Assembly: GCA_963842725.1 (NCBI GenBank)
Contig: CAWJHN010000004.1
Coordinates: 806,001-870,000, forward strand
Length of the DNA stretch: 64,000 nt
Reading direction: 5' to 3'
Source: UBA10649 sp963842725
GTDB taxonomy: Bacteria; Actinomycetota; Actinomycetes; S36-B12
Shown: positions 17,435 through 26,541 of the stretch, piece by piece
How the letters are laid out: each line of letters begins with the position of its first letter
How positions within the stretch are numbered: the first letter of the stretch is position 1
Program-made: the position numbers and the translations under genes
Notes under the pieces: generated by a model
What the model was told of the DNA's origin: nothing
Database searches by the model: none
Seen by the model: only the letters and a program-made list of their open reading frames with translations

Positions 17435-18621
17435 TGACTGAGTCGGTGTCGGGACGGCCGCTTGACGGCCGTCCCGGCACCCTCCTCTCGGTGGAGGGTG
17501 CGATCAAGGATTATCCGGGGCAGCGCGCCCTGGATGGATGAGCTTCACGTCATGGAGGGGGAGATCCACGCACTTCTGGGGAGAAGGTGCAGGGAAGTAG
17601 CTGATCAAGGGGTCGGGGCAAAGGCCGGGGGGGGGGCCCAACCCTCCAGCCCGACCGGAGGCGCCCAAGCTTGGGAGGCCCGGAGGGAATCGGCTTCGTG
17701 TTCGTGACTCATCGACTGGCCGAGGTCTTCAAGATCAGCGACCGCATCACGGTCATGCGTGACGGCCGACTCGTCAACACCTGGAATGCCGGCGAACTGG
17801 ACCACGACAGCCTCGTCGATCAACTCGTGGGCCCGGAGAAGTCGCTCGCCGACCCGGTGGACCGCGGCCATGTCGAGTTCGGCGACGTCGTGCTTGAGGT
17901 CAAGAACCTCGTGGGGTCGACGGTGCGCGGAGTGAGCTTCACCGTCCGCGACCGTGAGGTCCTGGGCATCGCGAGCCTCCCGGGCGAGGGCGCCCCGGAA
18001 GTGATCGATGCCCTGTACGGGATCAAGAAGACCTCGGGTGAGGTCACGGTGCGTGGCAGGCGTGCCAAACTCGGTTCACCGAGTGCGGCGATCTCGTCGG
18101 GCTTCGCGCTCGTTCCGAAGGATCGCCTGAAGCAGTCGATCGTCCCGGACCTCTCAGTGGCGGACAACGCTCTGCTCGCGGTGAGCGCCGAGTACATCAC
18201 CGATCCGATCCTGCGTTTCGTGAAGCGGAGAGCCGCTCGAACAGCTGCGGCCGGGGTCGTTCAGCAGATGCGCGTGAAGACGCCGTCGCTCGACGTCCCC
18301 ATTTCATCGCTCTCCGGCGGGAATCAGCAGAAGGTGATCATCGGCCGGTGGCTGATCCGCAAGGCGGATGTCTACCTGCTCGACTCACCCACCGCGGCCG
18401 TGGACGTCCACGCCAAGAGCGAGATCTACGGCTTCATTCGCTCGATCGCTGACAGCGGCGCAGGCGTCGTCTTCACCTCGACGGAGGTCGAGGAGTTTGC
18501 TCGCGTCTGCGATCGAGTCATTGTCCTGGCCGACGGCCGGATCCAGGGCGAACTAGTCGGGGACGACATCACCGTCGCTTCCGTCATGCGGCTTTCCTTC
18601 GGGAGGAAGAACGATGAGTAG
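17435..18621 (+). CDS. sugar-type ABC transporter ATPase, internally damaged
   Basis: GTG 17435 starts a plausible N-terminus (LSVEGAIKDYPGQRALDG), then stops at 17539. Bases 17541-17690 carry the remains of MEGEIHALLGE-(NGAGKS)-TLIK in several frames, with a 10-G run near 17626-17635, and then about 170 codons are missing. The frame resumes near 17690 with GFVFVTHRLAEVFKISDRIT and continues intact through the second ABC domain (SSLSGGNQQKVIIGRWLIRK, DSPTAAVDVHAKSEIYGFI). Double-ATPase proteins of this family have ~500 residues; only the C-terminal ~310 are clean here. It energises the importer. The damage is probably sequence error plus a deletion. Confidence 0.7.
17448..17480 (+). terminator. 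hairpin between solute-binding protein and ATPase genes
   Basis: CGGGACGGCCG (17451-17461), loop CTTGA, CGGCCGTCCCG (17467-17477), extendable by three pairs including one G-T wobble. It begins 24 bases after the binding-protein stop. Such stems commonly lower expression of the downstream ATPase and permease relative to the abundant binding protein. If so, the ATPase may start downstream of the stem, for example at GTG 17492. Confidence 0.55.
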
Positions 18622-19620
18622 CACCGCAGTCGAGCCTCAGGCGAAGCGGGGGACCGGACCCAACAAGTTCCTGGTCCTGTTCAGCAAGTACGGAACCATC
18701 GCCAGCCTCCTGATCTTCGTGATCTTATTCAGCGCCTTGCGGCCGCAGGTGTTCCCGACCAGCCTCAACTTCTTCAACATTCTCAATCAGGTGTCGATCC
18801 TCGGGATCATCGCCCTTGGTCTGACCATCCCGCTGGTTCAGGGACTGTTCGACCTGAGCATCGGCGCGATGGCGACGCTGGGTGGTTTCCTGGTCACCTT
18901 CCTGCTGGCGAACCAGACGATCGGCAACGTCTTCCTGGCGATCGGTGTCGTGCTGATCCTCGCGCTCTTCATTGGTTCCATCAACGGCGTGATCGTCAGC
19001 TATGCGGGCATATCCGCGTTCATTGCAACATTGGCGACCGGCTCGATCATGACCGGGGCCGTGCTCGGCATCTCCAAGTCACAGACCGTGCTGTCCGGCA
19101 TCCCACCCGCCTTCCTGACGCTCGGTCAGGGCAAGCTCGGGCCCATTCCTTTCCCTGTGCTGATCATGGCCGGTGTGGCGATCATCCTGTGGATCTTCCT
19201 CACGTTCACACAGGTCGGTCGCAACATGTACGCCATCGGCGGCAACGCCGAGGCAGCGAGACTCTCCGGGATCGCCGTCAAGCGCTATCCGCTCCTCGCC
19301 CTTGCCATCTCGGCGGCCTGTGCGGCACTGGCCGGCATGGTCGTCTCGGCCAACCTCGGAGTCGGACGCCCGCAGGGCGTCGGTGAGACCTACCTGCTCG
19401 ATGCGTTCGCTGCTGCCTTCATCGGAGCAGCGACTCTGCGCCCTGGGCGGTTCCACATCCTCGGCACCATCATCGGCGTGCTCCTCATTGGCGTCATCAA
19501 CAACGGCCTGTCGATCCTCGGCGTCGAGACGTTCTGGCAGTACGTTGTCCGCGGTCTCCTGCTCCTCGTCGCCGTGTTCGGCGCCGGCCTGCTCTCGACG
19601 AGGCGACAATCACCGCTGAT
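18614..19620 (+). CDS. sugar-type ABC transporter permease
   Basis: ATG 18614 overlaps the ATPase stop by 8 bases. ~330 residues with 8-10 hydrophobic segments. Ribose-type permease hallmarks are LGLTIPLVQGLFDLSIGAM, NGVIVSYAGISAFIATLATG, the cytoplasmic loop GRNMYAIGGNAEAARLSGI and DAFAAAFIGAATLRPGRFH. Similarity ends around STRR (~19605); the longer frame beyond that is an antisense-like run into the next gene. The true stop seems lost in a small deletion at the joint with the SDR gene. It forms the membrane channel of the cluster A importer. Confidence 0.8.
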
Positions 19621-20460
19621 CGCACCGTCACCAGCGGCAGTCCCGTCGCGGTCGTTGTGGGCGCTGGTCGTGAGGGCAGTATCGGCCGCGCGGTCGTCGA
19701 TCGACTTCTCGCGGACGGCTACCGCGTCGTCGCGTCCGACCTCGGGCGTCCGCTCGAGTCGCACCCCGGCTACGAGAGCGCTCCGCCGGAGCACCTCCGG
19801 GCCCTTGGCGCGAGCGATCGCGGAACGGGGCAGCTCGCTGTGCTGCCGTGCGACGTCAGCAAGGAGGCGGACGTCGTTGCCCTCTTCGCCTTCGCGCGAG
19901 ACACGTTCGGTCGCGTCGATGCGGCGGTGAACTGCGCGGGTCTGGGTATCGGCCTCGTGCCGACCGTTGACCTCAGCCTCGACGACTGGCGCATCAACAT
20001 CGACGTCATGGCCACGGGAGCGTTCCTCTTCGCACGCGAGGCCGCCAGATCGCTCGTGGCTCAGCACGAAGGCGGGCGCATCGTCACCATCGCGTCCCAG
20101 GCGGGCAAGACGGGACTGCCGCTGCTCACGGCCTACAGCGCTGCGAAGTTCGCGGTGATCGGCCTGACGCAGGCCATGGCCGCCGAACTCGGTCCTGAGG
20201 GCATCACGGTAAACGCTGTGTGTCCGGGCACGATCGACACGCCGCTGCTCCGCGTCAAGGGTGGCGTCATCGAGGCCTACACCGAGTCGACGGGGCTGAC
20301 GGAGGACGACTACCTGCGGCGGCTGACGCGGCAGATTCCGCTCCGCCGGATGGGCCAGCCGGGCGAGGTGGCGGACGCGGTCGCCTACCTGCTGTCCCCT
20401 GGCGCGTCCTTCGTGACGGGCGAGGCCCTGAACGTCACGGGCGGACAGGAGATGCACTGA
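19606..20460 (+). CDS. short-chain dehydrogenase/reductase (SDR)
   Basis: The coding frame (TITADRTVTSG...) is open from about 19606 but has no start codon before GTG 19657, which lies inside the first beta strand; a start was probably lost with the permease stop. Cofactor motif VVGAGREGSIGRAVVDRLL (a Gly-rich loop in place of TGxxxGIG), NCAGLG, active-site S of VTIASQAGK and Y-x-x-x-K of AYSAAKFAVIG, ending GEALNVTGGQEMH. NAD(P)-dependent oxidation of a secondary alcohol is expected. The stop is 2 bases before the MDR dehydrogenase ATG. Confidence 0.75.
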   Translation, partial: TITADRTVTSGSPVAVVVGAGREGSIGRAVVDRLLADGYRVVASDLGRPLESHPGYESAPPEHLRALGASDRGTGQLAVLPCDVSKEADVVALFAFARDTFGRVDAAVNCAGLGIGLVPTVDLSLDDWRINIDVMATGAFLFAREAARSLVAQHEGGRIVTIASQAGKTGLPLLTAYSAAKFAVIGLTQAMAAELGPEGITVNAVCPGTIDTPLLRVKGGVIEAYTESTGLTEDDYLRRLTRQIPLRRMGQPGEVADAVAYLLSPGASFVTGEALNVTGGQEMH

Positions 20461-20462
20461 CC

Positions 20463-21479
20463 ATGCGCGCCGCCGTCTATCACGCACCCGAGCACGTCGC
20501 CGTCGAGTCTGTGCCGTCACCGGTGGCAGGACCCACCGACGTCGTGATCGACGTCGAGGCCTGCGGAGTGTGCGGGTCGGACGTCGCGAGCTACGCGCAT
20601 GGTCACTACGTGGACGCCGGCCAGGTGATGGGCCACGAGCTCTGCGGCCGGGTCAGTGCGGTCGGACACGGAGTCGTCGGCATCGAGCTCGACGATCGGG
20701 TGATCGTGCGCCCCATGAGGTCCTGCGGTGAGTGCGGCTACTGTCGTGACGGGCAAACCCACCTGTGCGGAGCCACGACGGGTCGCTCCCTGGGCTACGG
20801 GACACCGGGAGGCTATGCCGAGAAGGTCCTGATGACCGACGCCGTCGCGGGACGTGACCTGTACGTCGTCCCGGACTCGCTGGATCCCCGCGACGCCATG
20901 TGGGGTGAGCCGCTGGCCGTCGCCCTGCACGCCGTGGCCCTGAGTGGCGACAATCCCACCATCCCGCTCGTCGTCATCGGAGGTGGCTCAGTCGGCCTGT
21001 GTGTCGCGGCAGCAGCCAAGGCGAGCGGCGCGACCGACGTGACCGTCGTCGAGCCGAGGGCCAACCGCCGTGACGCGGCCCGGGCGCTGGGGATGCGAAC
21101 GGCGGACGGCTCGAATGGCGAGCCCTACCGGGAGGCGTCACGTGTCGTTGACGCCTCAGGTTCCGTGGCGGCCATCCGCGTGGCGATGACGGCCATGCGT
21201 CCCGGTGGGCGGATGGTCCTCGTCGGACTCGGTGAGGCGCCGCTGCCCTGGTTCGGCGGCCGAGTCGACCTCGTCGGTTCCTTCGCCTACACGGACGCAG
21301 ACTTCGCCCGGGCCGTCGACCTCCTCATCAGTGGCGCAGTGCGGCTCGCCCCTCTGGTCACGCACGCATTCAGCATCGAAGAGACCGCGCTCGCCATCGT
21401 CGCATCCAAAGAGGAGCCGACGGTCGTCAAGTCCGTCGTCATTCCAGCACTGGCCCCCGCCTCGGAAGGGACACCATGA
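20463..21479 (+). CDS. zinc MDR dehydrogenase (sorbitol/threonine/butanediol dehydrogenase type)
   Basis: ATG 20463, 338 residues, intact. Catalytic zinc ligands C in EACGVCGSDVASYAHGHY and H/E in GHELCGRV; structural zinc loop CGECGYCRDGQTHLC; Rossmann loop VVIGGGSVGLCVAAAAKA. Polyol/threonine/2,3-butanediol dehydrogenases share this pattern. Its paralogue at 31374-32366 has the same GYGTPGG segment. ATGA overlap with the E1alpha gene. I infer that it oxidises a hydroxy group next to a carbonyl or second hydroxy group, giving the substrate of the E1 enzyme. Confidence 0.85.
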   Translation: MRAAVYHAPEHVAVESVPSPVAGPTDVVIDVEACGVCGSDVASYAHGHYVDAGQVMGHELCGRVSAVGHGVVGIELDDRVIVRPMRSCGECGYCRDGQTHLCGATTGRSLGYGTPGGYAEKVLMTDAVAGRDLYVVPDSLDPRDAMWGEPLAVALHAVALSGDNPTIPLVVIGGGSVGLCVAAAAKASGATDVTVVEPRANRRDAARALGMRTADGSNGEPYREASRVVDASGSVAAIRVAMTAMRPGGRMVLVGLGEAPLPWFGGRVDLVGSFAYTDADFARAVDLLISGAVRLAPLVTHAFSIEETALAIVASKEEPTVVKSVVIPALAPASEGTP

Positions 21480-22441
21480 CCACCTGCTCACCCGAAACGC
21501 AGCTCGAGCTCTATCGCGGCATGCTCCGCGTCGCGCTCTGGGAGCAGAAGCTCCTGCGCTTCATCGAGGAAGGCCGGACCTTCGGCTTCTACCACGCAGG
21601 CCGAGGGCAGGAGGCCACTGCCGTTGGCGCTGTTACGGCCCTCGGGCGCGAGGACTACCTGCTGTACGACCACCGCGGCATGGGCCACGCCATCACAAAG
21701 GGCGTACCTCTCGACAAGCTCTTCGCCGACTTCCTCGGCTTCGAGCAGGGCACGACACGCGGGCTCGGAGCGGGCATCGTCCACATTGCGTGGCCCGAGG
21801 TCGGCGTGCTCGGCCAGAGCGGGACGCTAGGCGGCGGCTTCCCGATTGCGGCCGGTGCCGGCATCTCCATCCGCTACTTGGAGCAAGAGCGGGTCGTCCT
21901 GTGCTTCTTCGGCGAGGGTGCGTCCAACCGCGGCACATTCCACGAGGCGGCCAACGCCGCATCGCTGTGGAACCTCCCGGTCATCTGGCTATGCGAGAAC
22001 AACGGCTGGGCCGTTTCCGTCGCGGCCTCCGAGGCACTGAGCGTTCCGCAGGTCGCCGATCGCGCGTCTGCCTACGGGATGCCGGGAACCGTTGTCGACG
22101 GAATGGATCCGGTCGCGGTCTACGACGCCGTAGCCGTGGCCGTCGAGCGCGCTCGCCGAGGCGAAGGACCGTCCCTCATCGAGGCAATGACGTACCGCTA
22201 CCGCGGTCACTACGAGGGAGACCCCACCTCCTATCGCACCGATGAGGAGGTTGCCGAGTGGCGTGCCAAGGATCCCCTGGTCACGTTCCCTGCGCGCCTG
22301 ATTGCCTCTGGCATCGCCACGGAGCAGACGATCGCTGACATCGCGGCGGAGGTCGAGGCACAGATCGAGCAGGCAGCCGCACTTGCCCTCCAGGGGACTC
22401 TGCCGCCCGAGTCCCGCATCCACGAACACCTCTACGTCTGA
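21476..22441 (+). CDS. 2-oxoacid/acetoin dehydrogenase E1 alpha subunit
   Basis: ATG 21476 overlaps the previous stop. 321 residues, intact. Thiamin-diphosphate E1alpha: FYHAGRGQEATAVGAVTAL, DHRGMGHAITKGVPLDKLF, and the TPP/Mg motif running from FFGEGASNRGTFHEAAN to LCENNGWAVSV, then YRYRGHYEGDP. Acetoin dehydrogenase and pyruvate dehydrogenase alpha subunits share these; length and operon setting (beta and E2 next, no E3) favour the acetoin type. With the beta subunit it would decarboxylate a 2-oxoacid or cleave an alpha-hydroxyketone and pass the acyl group to E2. Confidence 0.85.
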   Translation: MTTCSPETQLELYRGMLRVALWEQKLLRFIEEGRTFGFYHAGRGQEATAVGAVTALGREDYLLYDHRGMGHAITKGVPLDKLFADFLGFEQGTTRGLGAGIVHIAWPEVGVLGQSGTLGGGFPIAAGAGISIRYLEQERVVLCFFGEGASNRGTFHEAANAASLWNLPVIWLCENNGWAVSVAASEALSVPQVADRASAYGMPGTVVDGMDPVAVYDAVAVAVERARRGEGPSLIEAMTYRYRGHYEGDPTSYRTDEEVAEWRAKDPLVTFPARLIASGIATEQTIADIAAEVEAQIEQAAALALQGTLPPESRIHEHLYV

Positions 22442-22455
22442 CCAGGAGTCGACTG

Positions 22456-23430
22456 ATGGCAGTCATGAGCTACGCACGGGCAATCCGCGAGGCATTGGCG
22501 GAGGAGCTTGAGCACGATCCGATGGTCTTCATCATGGGGCAGGACGTCGGTGCGTTCGGGGGTGCTTTCGGCATCACGAAGGGCCTCCAGGAGCGCTTTG
22601 GCAAGAAGCGGGTCTTCGACACCCCGATCTCGGAGAACTTCCTCGCCGGCGGTGGGGTAGGGGCTGCCCTGACCGGACTTCGCCCCGTCGTGGAACTCCA
22701 GTACGCCGACTTCATCGAGGTCGCGATGGACGAGATCTACAACAAGGCAGCCAAATGGCGCTACATGCACGGTGGCCTGCAAGAGGTGCCCATGGTGCTA
22801 CGGGGGCCAAGCGGTGCCGCCAACGGTGCCGGCCCAGAGCACTCGCAGTGCCCCGAGAGCCTGCTCCTGTCCGCGTCCGGACTCCATGTGGTCACGCCGT
22901 CGACCCCCGCCGACGCGAAGGGCCTGCTCAAGAGCGCCATCCGATCCAACAACCCCGTCATCTACTTCGAGCACAAGGGTCTCTACGGCCTCAAGGGCGA
23001 GGTGCCCGAGGGTGAGCACCTCGTGCCCATCGGCGTTGCCAATACGGTGCGTCCCGGACGCGACGTGACCGTGGTGGCCTGGCAGCAGATGGTCCATCGC
23101 TCGATGAAGGCGGCCGAAGCGCTCGCCGCGGAGGGCATCGAAGTCGAGATCATCGACCCGCGTGGTGTCCGCCCGCTGGACATGCCCACGATCATCGAGT
23201 CGGTCAAGCGCACCGGTCGCCTGGTCGTCGTGCACGAGGCACCGGCACCGGGGAACGTCGCGAGCGAGGTCTCCGCTTACGTCGCGGAGAACGCCATCGA
23301 GTACCTCGCTGCACCCATCAAGCGCGTGTGCGCGGCGGACGTGCCGATCCCGCAGAGCACGCGCCTCGAGCAGTTTGCGATCCCTTCGGTCGACTCGATC
23401 ACCGCTGCCATTCGCTCGACCCTGAACTGA
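22456..23430 (+). CDS. 2-oxoacid/acetoin dehydrogenase E1 beta subunit
   Basis: ATG 22456 lies 14 bases after E1alpha, with GGAG upstream at 22445. 324 residues, intact. It has MSYARAIREALAEELEHDP, FIMGQDVGAFGGAFGITKGL, TPISENFLAGGGVGAALTG, the transketolase C-terminal domain (EIIDPRGVRPLDMPTIIESV) and VVVHEAPAPGNVASEVSAY. It forms the heterotetrameric E1 with the alpha subunit. A fragment of a second copy survives at 41320-41556. Confidence 0.9.
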   Translation: MAVMSYARAIREALAEELEHDPMVFIMGQDVGAFGGAFGITKGLQERFGKKRVFDTPISENFLAGGGVGAALTGLRPVVELQYADFIEVAMDEIYNKAAKWRYMHGGLQEVPMVLRGPSGAANGAGPEHSQCPESLLLSASGLHVVTPSTPADAKGLLKSAIRSNNPVIYFEHKGLYGLKGEVPEGEHLVPIGVANTVRPGRDVTVVAWQQMVHRSMKAAEALAAEGIEVEIIDPRGVRPLDMPTIIESVKRTGRLVVVHEAPAPGNVASEVSAYVAENAIEYLAAPIKRVCAADVPIPQSTRLEQFAIPSVDSITAAIRSTLN

Positions 23431-23452
23431 TCACGAGACGGAGACACACACC

Positions 23453-24751
23453 GTGCTGAAGCTGTTCCTGCCCCGCTTGGGGCAGACCATGGAGGAAGCC
23501 CTTCTCGAAGTCTGGGTCGTGTCACCGGGAACGCCGTTCGAGATCGGCGCAGTGCTCTACGAGGTTGAGACGGAGAAGGTAACGACGGGCGTCGAGGCAA
23601 CTGTCGCCGGGACGATCGTGCGGTCGCTAGCCGCTGACGGTGACCGCGTCGAGGTCGGGACCCTGCTGGCCGTCATCGCCGAACCCGGCGAGATGCCGAC
23701 CGAGTCCGAGATCGACGCCTTCATCTCCGGCGAACCGATCGCTTCCGACGTTCCCGCGCCGCCGGTGCCGATCGTTGAAGCGCCTCCGGCAGCCACCGAC
23801 ATCCCGCCCGGTGATGATGGTTCCGAGCCGGTGCGAGCGATGCCCAAGACCCGGGCCCTGGCGAAGGCGCTCGGTGTCGACATCGCGGCAGTGGCACCAC
23901 GATCGCCGGGTGAGGTGATCACCGAGGACCGGGTGCGGGCAGGCGTCGACGCACCTGCTGCCACGCCTGCTGTGACTCCTCCAGCACCCACTGCTGTCCT
24001 GGCTCCGGTGGTGGCACCCCTCGCGGTACCTGCACCTGCAACTGCTCCCGTTGAACCTGCACCGCTGCCCGACGGCATCGACATCCGCGAGCGGCGACGG
24101 CTCTCGGGAATCCAGCGGCGGATGGCGGAGGTCACGACACGAACGTGGACGACCGTCCCTCAGTTCAGCCAGTCGGTCGACGTCGACGCGTCGAGCTGGG
24201 AGCGTCGTCGCGATGAGCTGCGGACATTGACCGCCATGGACGTCGGCTACACCGACCTCATCCTCTCCGCGATGGTGCGGGCTGTGCAGGAGGTGCCCGA
24301 GGTCAACAGCAGTTACGCAGGCGAGGAACTGCTGATCTACCGGGACATCAACATCTCGATCGCCGTGGACTCACCGCAGGGCCTTCAAGTTCCTGTGCTG
24401 CACCGAATGCAGGACCTGAGCGAGGCCGGTCGCGCTCGACTTCTTCGCGATCGCACGGCCCGGGCGCGCGAGGGAGCCCTCGGCCTCGACGACGTGAAGG
24501 GCGGCACGATCACGATGTCCAACCTCGGTCGATACGGGATCGAAGGTGGCATGCCGATGCTCACGACCCCGCAGGCAGCGATCGTCTTCGTTGGGGCCAT
24601 CGTCCCGAAGGTGATTCCCGCTGCCGGCGGCATCGCCGTGCGGCCGATGTGCACGATCGTGACCGCGTTCGATCACCGCGCCGTCGACGGCGCCACTGCT
24701 GCTCGTTTCACCTCCACGCTGCGAGGGCTACTTCAGGAGGACGGGTCATGA
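23453..24751 (+). CDS. dihydrolipoyl acyltransferase (E2) with N-terminal lipoyl domain
   Basis: GTG 23453, 432 residues, intact. Lipoyl domain (residues ~1-80) with lipoylation Lys in VLYEVETEKVTTGVEA; an Ala/Pro-rich linker; a peripheral-subunit binding domain (VRAMPKTRALAKALGVD); catalytic domain ending FDHRAVDGATAARF with the His and Asp of the HxxxDG active site. It moves the acyl group from E1 to CoA. No dihydrolipoyl dehydrogenase gene is nearby, so E3 must be supplied from elsewhere. ATGA overlap with the next SDR gene. The paralogue is at 41551-42837. Confidence 0.9.
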   Translation: MLKLFLPRLGQTMEEALLEVWVVSPGTPFEIGAVLYEVETEKVTTGVEATVAGTIVRSLAADGDRVEVGTLLAVIAEPGEMPTESEIDAFISGEPIASDVPAPPVPIVEAPPAATDIPPGDDGSEPVRAMPKTRALAKALGVDIAAVAPRSPGEVITEDRVRAGVDAPAATPAVTPPAPTAVLAPVVAPLAVPAPATAPVEPAPLPDGIDIRERRRLSGIQRRMAEVTTRTWTTVPQFSQSVDVDASSWERRRDELRTLTAMDVGYTDLILSAMVRAVQEVPEVNSSYAGEELLIYRDINISIAVDSPQGLQVPVLHRMQDLSEAGRARLLRDRTARAREGALGLDDVKGGTITMSNLGRYGIEGGMPMLTTPQAAIVFVGAIVPKVIPAAGGIAVRPMCTIVTAFDHRAVDGATAARFTSTLRGLLQEDGS

Positions 24752-25537
24752 CCACGGAGACACAGACAGGTATGTCGGCTGGGTTCGACCTGCACGGACG
24801 TCGGGTCTGGATCACGGGTGCCAGTCGCGGCCTCGGACGGTCGGTCGCGCAGGGATTCCTGGACGCCGGAGCAGACGTCGCGCTGACGGCCCGGACCGTG
24901 GAACCGCTGGAGGACCTGCGTCGGACCTACGAGGGCACTGGACAGCGAATCCTCGTTCTCCCGTGCTCGGTCGGTGACTCAGGTGAGGTCGACCGGGCGG
25001 CGGCACAGATCGCCGCGGCGTAGGGGTGGCCTCGACGTCCTGGTGAACGCTGCCGGCGTGAGCCCGACGTTCAAGCGTGCGGAGGAGGTCGAGGACGACG
25101 AATGGGAATCGGTGGTCGGCGTGAACCTCACCGGCACCTTCTACTGCTCACGCGCCGCCGCCCTGGTGATGCTCTCGGGCGGTGGCGGGTCGGTCGTCAA
25201 CATCACGAGCATCCACGCGCGTGTCGGGATGGCCCGCCTCGCGGCCTACAGCGCCAGCAAGGGAGGGATCGAGGCGCTCACGCGAACGCTCGCCCTCGAG
25301 TGGGCAGCCGAAGGAATCCGCGTCAACTCGGTCTCACCCGGCTACTTCGCCACCGAGATGACCGAGGGCCTGCGCAGCAGCGACAAGTGGCGAGAGCGAC
25401 TTCTGGATCGCATCCCCTTGGGCCGATTCGGTGAGCCGCACGAGATGGTGCCAGCAGTCCTCTTCCTCGCGTCTCCGCTGTCGAGCTACATGACGGGTTC
25501 GTGCCTGACGGTCGACGGCGGCTGGACATCTGCGTGA
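24748..25537 (+). CDS. short-chain dehydrogenase (SDR), one frameshift
   Basis: ATG 24748 overlaps the E2 stop; AGGAGG upstream. First frame: RRVWITGASRGLGRSVAQGF (cofactor loop). A shift near 25020 follows, then VLVNAAGVSPTF, VNLTGTFYCSRAAAL, YSASKGGIEALTRTLALEWA (catalytic Tyr/Lys) and GSCLTVDGGWTSA. About 262 residues when corrected. It is almost the same protein as that at 42834-43609, which also follows an E2 gene. GTGA overlap with the next gene. Oxidation of a hydroxyacyl or cyclic alcohol intermediate is the general expectation. Confidence 0.8.
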
Positions 25538-26541
25538 CCACCAACAGGACCGTCCGTCTGGCTCGCCGTCCCGTCGGGGCGACCACCGCGCCGACCACTG
25601 GAGCATTGCGGACAAGCCGGCGCGCGACCACGGGAGCGAGAGTTCGTCGTTCGCGTGGACCTGGTCTCGCTCGATCCGGCGATGCGGGGATGGCTCGACG
25701 AGTCCCTCGTACCTGCCGCCGGTGAAGCTCGGCGATGTGATGCGCGCGGGAGCGGTGGGCACCGTCATCTCCTCGCGCCACCCTCGCTTCCCGGAAGGCA
25801 CCGTCGTTCAGGGGATGTTCGGCGCCCAGAGGTTCGCCGCGTCCAATGGCGCGGGCGTGACCGTCGTCGACAACAGCCTGGGCTCACCTGAGATGTACCT
25901 CGGGGTGCTCGGTTCGACGGGACTGACTGCCTACTTCGGCCTGCTCGAGTACGGCAAGCCTCGACCTGGTGACTCGGTCGTCGTGTCCGCCGCCGCGGGA
26001 GCGGTCGGGTCGATCGTCGGCCAGATCGCCCGGCTGTCGGGCCGCCGGGTGGTCGGTCTGGCGGGCGGCCCGGAGAAGTGCGAATTCGCTCGCCCGCGAG
26101 CTCGGCTATCACGCGGCCATCGACTACCGGACCGCTGACCTGCGGAGGTCCTTCGCCGCGGATTGCCCGAACGGCATCGATGTGTACTTCGACAACGTCG
26201 GTGGTCGGATCCTCGATGCCGCGCTCGCGAACCTCGCCATGCACGGACGCGTGGTCATCTGCGGAGCGATCGCGCAGTACAACGACACCGAGGCTCCCAC
26301 CGGTCCCAAGAACTACTGGAAACTACTCGTCAACCGCGGCACGATGCGCGGGTTCCTCGTCTTCGACCACGCAATGGAGTACGCCGTCGCACGAAGACGC
26401 CTGGCGGATTGGGTTCGAGGCGGACAGATCGTGGCGCCCGACACCGTGGTGAAGGGCTCGCTCGATGACTTCGACGAAGTGTTCAACCGGCTGTTCACCG
26501 GTGCCAACGTCGGCAAGCTGATCCTGGACATCTCCGAGTGA
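25534..26541 (+). CDS. NADP-dependent MDR oxidoreductase (2-alkenal/curcumin reductase family), frameshifted
   Basis: GTG 25534 overlaps the SDR stop. Order: RTVRLARRPVGATTAPTTG, VDLVSLDPAMRGWLDES, LPPVKLGDVMRAGAVGTVI, GSTGLTAYFGLLEYGKPRPG, VVVSAAAGAVGSIVGQIARL, GIDVYFDNVGGRILDAAL, ending GANVGKLILDISE. These are the hallmarks of the zinc-free double-bond reductases (prostaglandin reductase, curcumin reductase, leukotriene-B4 dehydrogenase). Shifts lie between 25620 and 25710 and near 26085. It would reduce an alpha,beta-unsaturated ketone with NADPH. GTGA overlap with the hydratase gene. Confidence 0.75.

Noticed and set aside
16098..17507. 469-codon open frame on the minus strand
   Set aside because: Antisense to the binding-protein gene, with a low-complexity translation and no recognisable domain.
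19620..19930. C-terminal extension of the permease frame
   Set aside because: Low-complexity Arg/Ser-rich translation overlapping the SDR gene in another frame; permease similarity ends near 19605.
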